A DNA stretch of 64,000 nt from Hahella sp. HN01 (GCF_018986435.1 NZ_JAHMIN010000009.1:1-64000), one strand, 5' to 3'; counted from the first letter of the stretch, positions 8,833-18,306 are shown. Numbers and translations: made by a program. Notes: a model not told the origin generated them from the letters alone.

Positions 8833-8905
8833 GGAACTTTGGCGAAGCCCCGAAGCCCAAGTTCCGAAAAGTCAGAACGTCGTTGTAACTTTCCCCGAAG
8901 GAAAG
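8833..8905 (+). promoter_or_regulatory. Structured 5' leader of rplM-rpsI, two hairpins
   Basis: Hairpin 1 pairs GGAACTT (8833-8839) with AAGTTCC (8859-8865), with an inner GGC/GCC pairing. Hairpin 2 pairs CTTTCC (8889-8894) with GGAAAG (8900-8905). The rplM ATG follows 61 bases later. An autoregulatory leader for L13 is known in some bacteria; whether this one belongs to such a class is an inference. Confidence 0.5.
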
Positions 8906-8966
8906 GATCAGCGTGCGTTTTATTTGGATTAATCAGCCGAGAATTTAAGAGTAAGGCGGGATTTAA

Positions 8967-9395
8967 ATGAAAACGATCAGCGCTAAGCCAGAAACCGTAA
9001 AGCGTGACTGGTATGTTATAGACGCGACCGACAAGACGCTTGGACGTCTTTCTACTGAAATCGCCCGTCGCTTGAGGGGCAAGCACAAAGCGGAATATAC
9101 CCCTCATGTGGACACTGGGGATTACATCGTTGTAGTAAACGCAGAAAAAGTGCGTGTTACTGGCAACAAAGCACAAGACAAAATGTACTATCGCCACACA
9201 GGCTATCCTGGCGGCTTGAAAGAAATGTCTTTCGATAAGCTGATTCAACATGCTCCAGAGCGTGTTATCGAAACAGCTGTTAAAGGCATGATGCCGCGCA
9301 ATCCTTTAGGTCGTGCGATGCTGAAAAAGCTCAAGGTATACGCTTCGGCTGAACACCCGCATACCGCTCAGCAACCGATTGAACTGAAAATTTAA
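8967..9395 (+). CDS. rplM: 50S ribosomal protein L13
   Basis: L13 is an early-assembly protein of the large subunit that binds 23S rRNA. The 142 residues are exactly the usual length. Characteristic stretches are [19 protein letters not shown] (residues 16-34), [27 protein letters not shown] and [19 protein letters not shown]. The ATG has a purine-rich AAGGCGGG upstream. It forms the conserved two-gene operon with rpsI, whose ATG is 11 bases after its stop. Confidence 0.98.
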   Translation: MKTISAKPETVKRDWYVIDATDKTLGRLSTEIARRLRGKHKAEYTPHVDTGDYIVVVNAEKVRVTGNKAQDKMYYRHTGYPGGLKEMSFDKLIQHAPERVIETAVKGMMPRNPLGRAMLKKLKVYASAEHPHTAQQPIELKI

Positions 9396-9406
9396 GGAAG
9401 GTGGAT

Positions 9407-9799
9407 ATGTCTGTTACTCAATATTACGGTACCGGTCGTCGTAAAACTTCGACTGCTCGCGTCTTCCTGAGACCCGGTAGCGGAAAAATCACTGTGAACC
9501 AGACTGATCTGGATTCTTACTTTGGTCGCGAAACCGCTCGCATGGTCGTGCGTCAGCCTTTAGAGCTGTTAGAGGCTACCGGCAACTTTGACGTTTTTGT
9601 TACTGTTAAAGGCGGCGGCCCTTCTGGTCAAGCAGGCGCAATTCGTCACGGTATTACTCGTGCGCTGATTCAGTATGATGAAGCGAATCGCTCTCCGCTG
9701 CGTAAAGCCGGTTACGTTACTCGCGATGCTCGTGAGGTTGAGCGTAAGAAAGTCGGTCTGCGTAAAGCGCGTAAGCGTCCGCAATTCTCCAAGCGTTAA
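9407..9799 (+). CDS. rpsI: 30S ribosomal protein S9
   Basis: S9 contacts 16S rRNA, and its C-terminal tail reaches the P-site tRNA. The 130 residues have the usual features: [20 protein letters not shown] near the start, [15 protein letters not shown] in the middle, and the very basic tail ending [11 protein letters not shown]. The ATG at 9407 is chosen over a GTG at 9401 because AAGGAAGG lies just before it and the protein begins [13 protein letters not shown] as in other species. A strong terminator follows. Confidence 0.98.
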   Translation: MSVTQYYGTGRRKTSTARVFLRPGSGKITVNQTDLDSYFGRETARMVVRQPLELLEATGNFDVFVTVKGGGPSGQAGAIRHGITRALIQYDEANRSPLRKAGYVTRDAREVERKKVGLRKARKRPQFSKR

Positions 9800-9816
9800 T
9801 CGATACGCTAAAGATA

Positions 9817-9842
9817 AAAAGCCCGGTAATCCGGGCTTTTTT
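9817..9842 (+). terminator. Rho-independent terminator of rplM-rpsI
   Basis: GCCCGG-TAAT-CCGGGC forms a 6-bp GC stem extended by A/T pairs (AAAA/TTTT), with six T on the 3' side. It lies 18 bases beyond the rpsI stop. Confidence 0.92.
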
Positions 9843-9973
9843 GTTTCCGCTGAGCATAAGCGAAAACCGTCCGACGGATATTTAACTTGGATCAATATTG
9901 TTGAGACAACGCCACGCCGCACGCGCGTCGTCCTTGTATCGATAAGGCATTTTAATTAGTATGTCAGCCGGAT

Positions 9974-10001
9974 TTTACGCCTGAAGAAATAAGAGCATAA
10001 T
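9974..10001 (+). promoter_or_regulatory. Candidate promoter of petABC
   Basis: TTTACG (9974-9979) and CATAAT (9996-10001) are separated by 16 bases, about 45 bases upstream of petA. Matches to consensus are 4/6 and 5/6. The rest of the 248-base gap between rpsI and petA shows no other feature. Confidence 0.4.
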
Positions 10002-10047
10002 GGCCTGATTTTGGCCTCAAATTGCTGCCTGATGGGAGAAACCTAGT

Positions 10048-10629
10048 ATGACGAAAGACGACGTGAACAAGAGCCGCCGTCGTTTTCTGGTGGGAGCAAC
10101 CTCGGTCGTTGGAGGTATCGGCGCCATTGGCGCAGCGGTGCCTTTTGTCGCTTCCTGGAACCCAAGCGCTAAAGCGAAAGCCGCTGGTGCGCCTGTTAAG
10201 GTTAATATCAGTAAACTTGAACCCGGTCAACAAATGACGGTTGAATGGCGGGGCAAGCCTGTTTGGGTAGTGCGCAGAACGCCAGAAATGCTGAAAGCGC
10301 TGGATTCGATTGCGGACGATTTGCAGGACCCGCAATCTGAAAAGCCGCAACAACCCGCTTACGCTCAAAACGCCCACCGCTCCATCAAAGATGAATACGT
10401 CATACTTGTAGGAATCTGCACTCACTTGGGGTGCTCTCCGAAATTCATGCCGGAAGTTATTCCTGATGAAACTGTTGGTGGTTTTTACTGTCCTTGTCAC
10501 GGCAGCAAGTTTGACTTGGCTGGAAGGGTCTTCAAAGGCGTACCTGCTCCCAAGAATCTTGAAGTGCCTCCCCACATGTATGTTGACGACGTGAACCTCA
10601 TCGTAGGTGATGACAAGGAGAACGCATAA
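10048..10629 (+). CDS. petA: Ubiquinol-cytochrome c reductase, Rieske iron-sulfur subunit
   Basis: The Rieske subunit takes the first electron from ubiquinol in the bc1 complex and passes it to cytochrome c1. The 193-residue protein starts with a twin-arginine-like stretch, [11 protein letters not shown], followed by a single membrane anchor (about residues 18-35). The globular domain carries both cluster motifs, CTHLGCSP and CPCHGSKFD, each giving one Cys and one His ligand plus the disulfide Cys. The stop overlaps the petB start (TAATG), so the subunits are translationally coupled. Confidence 0.96.
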   Translation: MTKDDVNKSRRRFLVGATSVVGGIGAIGAAVPFVASWNPSAKAKAAGAPVKVNISKLEPGQQMTVEWRGKPVWVVRRTPEMLKALDSIADDLQDPQSEKPQQPAYAQNAHRSIKDEYVILVGICTHLGCSPKFMPEVIPDETVGGFYCPCHGSKFDLAGRVFKGVPAPKNLEVPPHMYVDDVNLIVGDDKENA

Positions 10630-11861
10630 TGCAGAAGCTTATCCAGTGGGTCGACGATCGTCTGCCTGTCGTCGATGCCTTCGAAAAGCACATGAGCAAG
10701 TACTATGCGCCTAAAAACTTTAACGTATGGTATTTCTTCGGTTCGTTGTCTTTAGTTGTACTTGTTAACCAGCTGCTTACAGGTATTTGGTTGACTATGA
10801 GCTACAACCCTACTGCTGAAGGGGCGTTCGCTTCAGTAGAATACATTATGCGTGATGTGGAGTTCGGGTGGCTCATTCGATTGATGCACTCAACCGGCGC
10901 ATCAGCATTCTTTGTCGTTGTCTACCTGCATATGTTCCGCGGACTCATGTATGGCTCATATAAAAAGCCTCGTGAGTTGGTTTGGATCTTCGGTATGACA
11001 ATTTATCTGTGTTTGATGGCTGAGGCTTTCCTTGGCTATTTGTTGCCTTGGGGGCAGATGTCATACTGGGGTGCGCAGGTAATCGTTTCTCTGTTTGGCG
11101 CGATACCCTATGTAGGTGAAGATCTTGCTCAGTGGATCAGAGGCGACTACCTGATTTCGGGTATTACTCTTAACCGATTCTTTGCTCTGCACGTTATCGC
11201 TTTGCCAATTGTGCTGCTTGGTTTGGTTGTTTTGCATATTCTTGCTCTCCATGAGGTCGGCTCTAACAATCCTGATGGCGTTGAGATCAAGAAGAACAAA
11301 GATGAGAATGGTATTCCGAAAGACGGTATCCCCTTCCATCCATACTACACGGTGCATGACATCGTGGCCTTGGTTGTCTTCCTCTTTGTATTCTGTGTGG
11401 TAGTGTTCTACTTCCCTGAAATGAATGGGTATTTCCTGGAAAAGCCGAACTTTGAGCCAGCCAACCCCCTGAAGACTCCTGAACACATTGCTCCTGTTTG
11501 GTATTTCACGCCTTTCTACGCCATGTTGCGGGCAATTACTTATCCGTTGTTTGGGGTTGATGCGAAGTTCTGGGGTGTGGTGGTAATGGGCGCTGCGATT
11601 GCGATTCTCTTCGTGTTGCCGTGGCTGGATCGCAGCCCTGTTAAATCTATTCGTTACAAAGGTGTGATGAGTAAGGTCGCGCTGTTGATATTTGCGGTGA
11701 GCTTCGTGATTCTGGGCGTTTGCGGCGCACTGCCCGCTAACGAGCAGCCCAGCTGGATGGCGCCTCTGTTTACAGGCTTGTATTTCGCTTACTTCCTATT
11801 GATGCCTTGGTATACCAGAGCTGAAAAGACTAAACCTGTACCAGAGAGGGTGACTCACTAA
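10629..11861 (+). CDS. petB: Cytochrome b subunit of the bc1 complex
   Basis: Cytochrome b is the membrane core of complex III and carries two b hemes and both quinone sites. The 410 residues give about eight transmembrane helices. Heme-ligand regions are visible as LMHSTGASAFFVVVYLHMFR and FALHVIALPIVLLGLVVLHI (two His per helix pair), and PVWYFTPFYAMLRAI corresponds to the conserved PEWY-type quinol-oxidation loop, here PVWY. It overlaps petA and petC by one base each. Confidence 0.96.
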   Translation: MQKLIQWVDDRLPVVDAFEKHMSKYYAPKNFNVWYFFGSLSLVVLVNQLLTGIWLTMSYNPTAEGAFASVEYIMRDVEFGWLIRLMHSTGASAFFVVVYLHMFRGLMYGSYKKPRELVWIFGMTIYLCLMAEAFLGYLLPWGQMSYWGAQVIVSLFGAIPYVGEDLAQWIRGDYLISGITLNRFFALHVIALPIVLLGLVVLHILALHEVGSNNPDGVEIKKNKDENGIPKDGIPFHPYYTVHDIVALVVFLFVFCVVVFYFPEMNGYFLEKPNFEPANPLKTPEHIAPVWYFTPFYAMLRAITYPLFGVDAKFWGVVVMGAAIAILFVLPWLDRSPVKSIRYKGVMSKVALLIFAVSFVILGVCGALPANEQPSWMAPLFTGLYFAYFLLMPWYTRAEKTKPVPERVTH

Positions 11862-12619
11862 TGAAAAGCATACTGAAAGTTCTGCTTCTCTCGTGCGTGA
11901 CGTCTCTTGCTTACGCGTCCGGCGGCGGAGATGTTCACTTAGATCATGTGGATGTTGATATTCGTGATAAGCCTTCTATGCAAAGAGGGGCTGCGATGTT
12001 TACCAACTACTGCATGGGCTGCCACTCTTTAAAATACTCTCGTTATGAGCGTGTAGCGGACGATATTGGTATTCCGCACAATCTTTATGAGGAGAATCTG
12101 ATCTTCGGCGATGCGAAGATTGGACAGCTGATGGATATCGCTATGGCTCCTTCTATGGCGAAAGGCTGGTTTGGCGCTGCGCCTCCTGACCTGACATTGA
12201 TCTCCAGATTGCGCGGACCAAATTGGTTGTATAGCTACCTGCGAGGCTTCTATAAAGATGAGTCTCGTCCATGGGGGGTCAACAACGTTGTGTTTAAAGA
12301 CGTTGGTATGCCCCATGTCCTAGTCGGTCTGCAGGGCTTGTGCGCTGAAAAGCCGGAACTGGGCAGTAAGGCGGGTATAGATCCCCTAAGTGGTGTTGTC
12401 GTTGGTGCGCCAGGTTGTAAGTCATTTGCTACAACGGGCAGCATGGAGCCGCAAGAGTATGATGCTGCGATTCGCGACATGGTCAACTTCCTGGCCTATG
12501 TGGGTGAGCCCTCAAGGCTGGAAAGTGAAGACATCGCTCCGTTTGTATTGTTGTTCCTGGTGATTCTGTTCGTTCCTGCATACCTCCTCAACAGAGAATA
12601 TTGGAAAGACGTTCACTAG
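11861..12619 (+). CDS. petC: Cytochrome c1 subunit of the bc1 complex
   Basis: Cytochrome c1 accepts the electron from the Rieske centre and hands it to a soluble cytochrome c. The 252-residue protein has a signal peptide (residues 1-19, cleaved near AYA-S), a c-type heme site CMGCH (residues 51-55), and a likely Met ligand in the segment MAPSMAKGWFGAAPPDL. A C-terminal hydrophobic helix (about 224-243) anchors it. It closes the petABC operon and is followed by a strong hairpin. Confidence 0.95.
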   Translation: MKSILKVLLLSCVTSLAYASGGGDVHLDHVDVDIRDKPSMQRGAAMFTNYCMGCHSLKYSRYERVADDIGIPHNLYEENLIFGDAKIGQLMDIAMAPSMAKGWFGAAPPDLTLISRLRGPNWLYSYLRGFYKDESRPWGVNNVVFKDVGMPHVLVGLQGLCAEKPELGSKAGIDPLSGVVVGAPGCKSFATTGSMEPQEYDAAIRDMVNFLAYVGEPSRLESEDIAPFVLLFLVILFVPAYLLNREYWKDVH

Positions 12620-12655
12620 TCTTTTCGTGTATAATGTTCGACCTTGGATAAAAGC

Positions 12656-12688
12656 TCCAGCATCGGGTTGCCCCGGTGCTGGAATTTT
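12656..12688 (+). terminator. Rho-independent terminator after petABC
   Basis: CCAGCATCGGG pairs with CCCGGTGCTGG (one G-U) and is followed by five T. It lies about 40 bases after the petC stop. A TATAAT at 12630-12635 precedes it but has no good -35, so I treat the hairpin mainly as the petABC terminator; it could also lie in a leader of sspA. Confidence 0.8.
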
Positions 12689-12730
12689 TCTTTCTGAATA
12701 ATCTGAGTTACAAGCGACCGAGGTAATTCT

Positions 12731-13363
12731 ATGGGAGTCGTGACCAAACGGTCATCAATGACATTTTTTTCTGATCCGCAGAGCCACTACAGTCATAGAG
12801 TCCGTATTGTTTTGGCTGAGAAAGGTGTGGCGGTAGATATCATCGATGTTGATCCTGATGATAAGCCTGCGGAGATTGCCGACCTAAATCCTTATAACAC
12901 GCTGCCAACCCTGGTGGATCGTGAGCTGTCGCTGTACGAACCAAACATCATGATGGAGTATCTGGATGAGCGTTTTCCTCATCCGCCGCTTTTGCCGGTT
13001 TATCCGGTTGCGCGGGCGCAGAGCCGTTTGTTGATGTATCGAATCCAAAAGGATTGGTGCAGTCTGGCGGATATCGTTCTGCAAGGTAAATCTGATACTG
13101 CAGAGGTTGAAGAGGCGCGCAAACAGCTTCGTGAAAGTTTGATAGCCGCCGCCCCGATCTTTTCGGAGAAGCCGTATTTCATGAGCGAAGAGTTTACAAT
13201 TGTAGACTGCTGCGTCGCTCCACTGTTGTGGCGTCTGAAGCTCATGAAGATTGAGCTTCCTGAAAAGCCGGCTAAACCGCTGATCAAGTATATGGACCGC
13301 CTGTTCTCCCGTGAGTCCTTCAAAGCTAGCCTGTCCGATATCGAACAGGAAATGTTTAGCTGA
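12731..13363 (+). CDS. sspA: Stringent starvation protein A
   Basis: SspA is a glutathione-S-transferase-like protein that binds RNA polymerase and modulates transcription during starvation. The 210-residue protein has an N-terminal thioredoxin-like domain (about 10-85, with [18 protein letters not shown] and the [20 protein letters not shown] segment) and an all-alpha C-terminal domain (about 90-205). The typical catalytic GST residue is not conserved, as expected in SspA. GAGG lies 9 bases before the ATG. It precedes sspB, the conserved pair. Confidence 0.93.
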   Translation: MGVVTKRSSMTFFSDPQSHYSHRVRIVLAEKGVAVDIIDVDPDDKPAEIADLNPYNTLPTLVDRELSLYEPNIMMEYLDERFPHPPLLPVYPVARAQSRLLMYRIQKDWCSLADIVLQGKSDTAEVEEARKQLRESLIAAAPIFSEKPYFMSEEFTIVDCCVAPLLWRLKLMKIELPEKPAKPLIKYMDRLFSRESFKASLSDIEQEMFS

Positions 13364-13424
13364 TACTTCTAACTGAAGGGGTCTATGCAGGGCCCCTAAA
13401 GCTCAAATTGAATTGGCAATACCA

Positions 13425-13847
13425 ATGACTCCCAGTCGTCCCTATTTGTTGCGAGCTCTGAACGAGTGGATTCTTGATAATCATCTAACGCCATACGTGG
13501 TTGTGGATGCGTCGCTTCAGGGCGTAGATGTGCCTCGTGACTTTGTAAGCAACGGCCAAATTGTGCTTAACATCAGTCCGCAAGCGGTGCGCGGCTTGAA
13601 CATAGGTAATGATTATCTTGAGTTTAGCGCTCGTTTTGGTGGCGTGCCGCGTCAAGTGTCCGTTCCGATAATGGCGGTGCTGGCGATATACGCGAAGGAA
13701 AATGGTCAGGGCATGGTCTTTGGTTCTGAGCCGGGCGGAGCGCCTGAGCCGCCTAGCAATAAGGGTAAGCCTGGATCTTCTCCAACGCCTCCACCCAAAG
13801 GTGGTGGGCGAGATGGCTCAAAGCCGAGCTTGAAGATAGTCAAGTAA
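13425..13847 (+). CDS. sspB: ClpXP protease specificity-enhancing factor SspB
   Basis: SspB binds ssrA-tagged proteins and delivers them to ClpXP. The 140-residue form has the substrate-binding domain (residues 1-105: RPYLLRALNEWILDNHLTPY at the start), then a flexible Gly/Pro-rich linker, and ends in KPSLKIVK, which matches the short ClpX-binding tail of SspB. The start is uncertain: a TTG at 13413 is in frame, but the ATG gives the family-like MTPSRPYLL; neither has a good ribosome binding site. Transcription is probably shared with sspA, 61 bases upstream. Confidence 0.92.
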   Translation: MTPSRPYLLRALNEWILDNHLTPYVVVDASLQGVDVPRDFVSNGQIVLNISPQAVRGLNIGNDYLEFSARFGGVPRQVSVPIMAVLAIYAKENGQGMVFGSEPGGAPEPPSNKGKPGSSPTPPPKGGGRDGSKPSLKIVK

Positions 13848-13872
13848 GCAATTAAAGCTTTAGAGTCTGAAG

Positions 13873-13911
13873 AGCCGGAAGCATGGTGAAAGCCGTGCTT
13901 CCGGCTTTTTT
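13873..13911 (+). terminator. Rho-independent terminator after sspAB
   Basis: An 11-bp perfect stem (AGCCGGAAGCA / TGCTTCCGGCT) with a 12-nt loop is followed by six T. It lies in the convergent gap with diaA; the minus-strand side lacks a T run. Confidence 0.9.
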
Positions 13912-13917
13912 GTTGCT

Positions 13918-14559
<642 letters not shown>

Positions 14560-14934
14560 TCACCAGCAGCTAAATGCGTCTGGTATCCATTGAAAGCCGG
14601 TATTTGATTTGAGGTTTCCCACGATAACATCAAATCGGCATGGCATGTCTGTTAAACCTTTCTTCTGAAGGTATATGTTTGCGGCAAGGATAATGCGTTG
14701 CTGCTTTTTTTGGGTAATAGATTCTGCTGCGCTGCCAAACTTATCGCTGCTGCGATGGCGCACTTCTATAAATACCAAGTGCTCGCCGTGTTTAGCGATG
14801 AGGTCAATCTCTCCCCCTTTGCAGCGGAAGTTGCGCTCAAGGATGGTGAATCCTTGGGCGCGTGCAAAACTCTCCGCTTGGCTTTCTGCTGCGCGGCCAA
14901 TATCAATAGACTTGATCAGGCGCTTAAAGGGCAT
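14560..14934 (-). CDS. yraN: UPF0102 family protein YraN
   Basis: The 124-residue protein matches the YraN family, an endonuclease-like (Holliday-junction-resolvase) fold of unproven function. The recognisable segments are GRAAESQAESFARAQGF, NFRCKGGEIDLIAKHG and LVFIEVRHRSSDKFGSA, with the D and E-x-R residues of a nuclease-like site. Its ATG overlaps the lpoA stop by one base (TAATG), so the two are coupled. diaA follows at 48 bases. Confidence 0.92.
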   Translation of the reverse strand: MPFKRLIKSIDIGRAAESQAESFARAQGFTILERNFRCKGGEIDLIAKHGEHLVFIEVRHRSSDKFGSAAESITQKKQQRIILAANIYLQKKGLTDMPCRFDVIVGNLKSNTGFQWIPDAFSCW

Positions 14935-16790
14935 TATTGGGAGATTGGCTCGGGGCTGTTTAACTCCGCTTTCGCCACGCCTCTTTCAAATATCGCCCAT
15001 TCCAGTATGCGGCGGATTTGCTGTGCGTCATTCATAAAAAGGTTGCCTGTCGCGCCTTGTATCTGGCTGTCAGGGAATTGGCGCATGAGGCTGAGTCGTG
15101 GGGCGATAGTGTAAGCATCGGCGCCCATTGCATACAGTCTTTCGTAGCGCGTGGTGTCTGCGACATATCGAATATCTTGTTTGAGTGGCAATGACTGGCT
15201 CAATAACCAAGGCGTTTCCGTAAAATGAATGCCATTCAAGTCGTGGTCTTTATCTGGCTGAGGGACGCCTCCGTAAATTTGCGAAGTAGCGTAGACTGGC
15301 AGGTCGCTGGCGTAGTGAAACAGCAGTAAGGGTTTTAGCTGTCTGGCTACATATGGCGTAGAGATCATGATGATGGCATCAATATCCTGTCGGCGACGCG
15401 GTTCATACTCAAATTTGCCTGCAACTGACTTTAGCTTTCTGGCTCTTTGCTTGCTTGCGTTGATCTGCAACAGGTGAGCGATGCCGTCTGAATAATTTTC
15501 GCCCTCAACATATTTGTACGGGATAGGTAAAGGCAGGTTGGCTGCCTCGTATTCTCTGTCCAGTACGCTGGCGAGTTTTATCGCCCATGGTGAGTCAGGA
15601 TAAATCACTGCGACGCCGCGCTTTCCTTCCGACATCAGCTTTCTGGCTATCTGGCGCACTTCGTCTTCGGCGGCGAGTCCGTATTGGTACATGCCGGGAG
15701 GCGGAGTGACGCCTTCGTCCAGGTAGTTTAATGCAAGTACAGGGGGATCAAGTTCAGGGAATCCGGCAAGCTGGGCGACGGCTTCTTTCTCCAGAGGACC
15801 AATAATCAGATCGTAGCCTTCCAGCTGCAACGAGAGGTAGAGGTCGGCGATATTTTCGATAGAGCCGGAATCTATAATCTGGATTTCCGGGCCTTGTCCG
15901 TTGCTTTCGCTGCTGTTGATATCCTGGTAGTAGGCTGCCAGGAAGCCGTCACGAATAGCTTCTCCTGCTTTAGCCAGATTACCGCTTAGCGGCGCCAGTA
16001 GTGCGATTTTGCTGGGGCGCTCATTGGGCAGTTCCGCCAGCATCTTGAGCTCGGCAGGGAGTCTTTTGGCTGCAGGATGGTCGGCCCATTGCTGGCGCCA
16101 GCTTTTTAGCGCCGCCAATTGCATTTCCAGGCTGAACTGGTTCTGACGTACGGCGGTGATCAGTTCAAGCCAGCCGCGCCAGTCGTAGTCTTGCGCCGTT
16201 TCCAGCGCGCGGCTCAACTCAAGGCTGGGCGTGGCGCGCAAGGCGTTCCAAACGTCATCCAGCACCCGCCAATACTCTTCGCCAGTATAGAGACCTGATG
16301 CGTAAACCAGAAGTTGAGCGGCGTCCAATGAGGAGCCTGTCGCCATAAGCGCTTTGGCGTGCAGTTCATTAGCGCGAAGCTGAATATCCACGGGCCGGCT
16401 GGCGAAAGCGCCGGATGGGGCGGCGTTGAAATAAGAAAGAGCTTGGTCTGGTCGATTCTGCTCCAGGGCCAGTGTCGCGCCGAGAATAATATACTGCTCC
16501 ATCTGGGGCAGAGTCAGGGTGGTGGAGTTGATGGACTCCACCACTTTTTGTGCGTTTGCGTAGTCGCCTCGCGCCAGGTAAATGTCCAGTGCTTTTAATT
16601 TGTGGTTGGCTTGCTCGGGCGGTAGCGTATTTTGAGCAAGCTGAAGCTCTCTTTCCGCTTCGTCCTGAGAGGTTGCGCCTTGCGAGCTGGAGTCGCCGCC
16701 TCTGACGGGTAAGCCCTCACAGCCGCTTAAAAAAGACAGGAGTAATGTTAAAAGCAGGACGTGAAATGGATAATTATGTTTTCGCTGCAT
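14934..16790 (-). CDS. lpoA: Outer-membrane lipoprotein activator of PBP1a, LpoA
   Basis: LpoA is anchored in the outer membrane and stimulates the penicillin-binding protein PBP1a. The 618-residue protein starts with a lipoprotein signal peptide (residues 1-24) ending LLSFLSGC, the lipobox whose Cys is lipidated. The middle (about 60-260) is Ala/Leu-rich and likely TPR-like; the rest (about 260-600) is a periplasmic-binding-protein-like LppC domain starting SKIALLAPLSG. The ATG at 16790 is chosen over a TTG at 16808 because it gives a compact signal peptide. It is divergent from rsmI, as in E. coli. Confidence 0.9.
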   Translation of the reverse strand: MQRKHNYPFHVLLLTLLLSFLSGCEGLPVRGGDSSSQGATSQDEAERELQLAQNTLPPEQANHKLKALDIYLARGDYANAQKVVESINSTTLTLPQMEQYIILGATLALEQNRPDQALSYFNAAPSGAFASRPVDIQLRANELHAKALMATGSSLDAAQLLVYASGLYTGEEYWRVLDDVWNALRATPSLELSRALETAQDYDWRGWLELITAVRQNQFSLEMQLAALKSWRQQWADHPAAKRLPAELKMLAELPNERPSKIALLAPLSGNLAKAGEAIRDGFLAAYYQDINSSESNGQGPEIQIIDSGSIENIADLYLSLQLEGYDLIIGPLEKEAVAQLAGFPELDPPVLALNYLDEGVTPPPGMYQYGLAAEDEVRQIARKLMSEGKRGVAVIYPDSPWAIKLASVLDREYEAANLPLPIPYKYVEGENYSDGIAHLLQINASKQRARKLKSVAGKFEYEPRRRQDIDAIIMISTPYVARQLKPLLLFHYASDLPVYATSQIYGGVPQPDKDHDLNGIHFTETPWLLSQSLPLKQDIRYVADTTRYERLYAMGADAYTIAPRLSLMRQFPDSQIQGATGNLFMNDAQQIRRILEWAIFERGVAKAELNSPEPISQ

Positions 16791-16971
16791 GCGCTTACCA
16801 GAGAGCAATAGTTATAAGTCAGGCCGGTTTTATGGTTAACTTAGGCCGGCCGCGGCGGTTATATAATGGCGGCGATATGCGAGAAGCCGAGTGTAAATAT
16901 AAAAGCAACGGCCATTCTAGCAAAGGCCAAGGTTGGGGTGGAAATTTCAGTTATTAACAAGATGAAAGATT

Positions 16972-17820
16972 ATGAGCGAAGCAAAGGGTGTTTTATACAT
17001 TGTAGCGACCCCGATTGGTAATTTGGATGACATGACTCCCAGGGCGATCGCCATTTTGCAATCGGTGGACCTGATTGCGGCGGAAGATACCCGGCACAGC
17101 GGCAAGTTGTTAAGTCATTTTGGCGTTGATGCGCCGATGACCTCTTTGCATCAGTTCAATGAAGAGGCGAAAACAGAGCGCCTGTTGTCAGAACTGGCGG
17201 CAGGTAAGTCCATCGCTCTGATATCTGATGCAGGGACGCCGCTGATATCGGACCCGGGGTTTCCATTGGTGAGGGCGACTAGAGAGGCGGGCTTCGCCGT
17301 CACGCCAGTTCCTGGCGCCTGTGCGTTGGTGGCGGCTCTGTCCGCTTCCGGCATGCCGAGTGAACGGTTTGTCTTCGAAGGGTTTCTGCCCGCCAAGGGT
17401 TCTGGACGGCGTGGGCGTTTGCAGGAGCTGGCTGACGAACCTCGGACCATGGTGTTCTATGAGTCTCCTCACCGGATTTTGGCGATGATGGAGGATTTAG
17501 AGGAGGTGATGGGGGCCGGCAGGGAGGTGGTGATCGCCAGAGAGCTGACCAAAACCTTCGAGACGATAAAAGCGGGCTGCGTTCAGGAGGTTAAAGCCTG
17601 GATGCTGGCGGATGGAAACCAGCAGCGCGGGGAGTTCGTCGTGTTGGTGAAGGGGGAGCGCAAAGAGCAAGGCGACTCTGTGGAAATCAAAGTGTCGCAA
17701 TTGCTACAGGCGTTGCTCAAAGAATTGCCTGTTAAAAAGGCGGCGGCGTTGGCGTCTTCATTGACGGGTGTCGGTAAGAATGAGCTTTATCAGCAGGCGC
17801 TGGCGTTAAAGGGCGAGTAA
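16972..17820 (+). CDS. rsmI: 16S rRNA 2'-O-ribose C1402 methyltransferase RsmI
   Basis: RsmI uses S-adenosylmethionine to methylate the ribose of C1402 in the 16S rRNA decoding centre. The 282-residue protein has the family start YIVATPIGNLDDMTPRA (residues 9-25), then AEDTRHSGKLL, ISDAGTPLISDPG and PGACALVAALSASGMPS, which together form the tetrapyrrole-methylase fold and its SAM site. The length matches the family. It is divergent from lpoA with 181 bases between the starts, a stretch that contains a TATAAT (16862-16867) but no convincing -35. Confidence 0.95.
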   Translation: MSEAKGVLYIVATPIGNLDDMTPRAIAILQSVDLIAAEDTRHSGKLLSHFGVDAPMTSLHQFNEEAKTERLLSELAAGKSIALISDAGTPLISDPGFPLVRATREAGFAVTPVPGACALVAALSASGMPSERFVFEGFLPAKGSGRRGRLQELADEPRTMVFYESPHRILAMMEDLEEVMGAGREVVIARELTKTFETIKAGCVQEVKAWMLADGNQQRGEFVVLVKGERKEQGDSVEIKVSQLLQALLKELPVKKAAALASSLTGVGKNELYQQALALKGE

Positions 17821-17856
17821 GTTTGCGACTTCTTTAATGACTTGCTGGCGCAAAGC

Positions 17857-17885
17857 TTGTGTCGGAAGAGGGAAATCGCTAATCT
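17857..17885 (+). promoter_or_regulatory. Candidate rnpB promoter
   Basis: TTGTGT (17857-17862) and TAATCT (17880-17885) are spaced 17 bases. The expected start, about 8 bases downstream, coincides with the first base of the RNase P RNA P1 helix at 17893. Confidence 0.6.
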
Positions 17886-17892
17886 TGCCGCC

Positions 17893-18254
17893 AGAGCTTG
17901 TTAGGCAGTCGCTGTTTCGCATCCTTTATTGGGCGCGGGATGGAGGAAAGTCCGGGCTCCACAGGGCAAAGTGCCAGGTAACGCCTGGGCGGCGCGAGTC
18001 GACGGAAAGTGCAACAGAAAGTATACCGCCTAAGTCTGCTTCGGCAGAACGGTAAGGTTGAAATGGTGCGGTAAGAGCGCACCGCATGGCTGGTAACAGT
18101 CCATGGCGATGGAAAACCCCACTCGGAGCAAGACCAAATAGGGATCCAATGGCGTGGCCCACGCTGGATCCGGGTAGGTCGCTAGAGGTGCATGGCGACA
18201 TGCATCCCAGATGAATGACTGTCCACGACAGAACCCGGCTTACAGACAAGCTCT
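17893..18254 (+). ncRNA. rnpB: RNase P RNA (M1-type, class A)
   Basis: This is the catalytic RNA that removes 5' leaders from precursor tRNAs. The ends pair as P1: AGAGCTTGT (17893-17901) with ACAAGCTCT (18246-18254). The conserved core is clear: GAGGAAAGTCCGGGCTCC (17943-17960), GCCAGGTAACGCCTGG, GGTAAGAGCGCACCGC, the GAATGACTG motif at 18213-18221, and ACAGAACCCGGCTTAC at 18228-18243. The length (362) and order are typical of gammaproteobacterial class A RNAs. It follows rsmI directly and precedes the mraZ region. Confidence 0.97.
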
Positions 18255-18266
18255 TCTTTTCTCTTT

Positions 18267-18306
18267 TTAACCCTGAAACTCTTGCGTATGAGAGTTTCAG
18301 GGTTAA
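18267..18306 (+). terminator. Perfect 16-bp hairpin after rnpB
   Basis: TTAACCCTGAAACTCT (18267-18282) is an exact inverted repeat of 18291-18306, with an 8-nt loop. It lies 12 bases after the rnpB end. No T run follows it on either strand, so it is not a textbook terminator, but its position suggests a transcript end or 3' processing signal for rnpB. Confidence 0.6.

Noticed and set aside
8625-9251. 208-residue minus-strand frame over the tatD end, rplM leader and start of rplM
   Set aside because: It is antisense to rplM and the leader, without a ribosome binding site or known domain; rplM is unambiguous.
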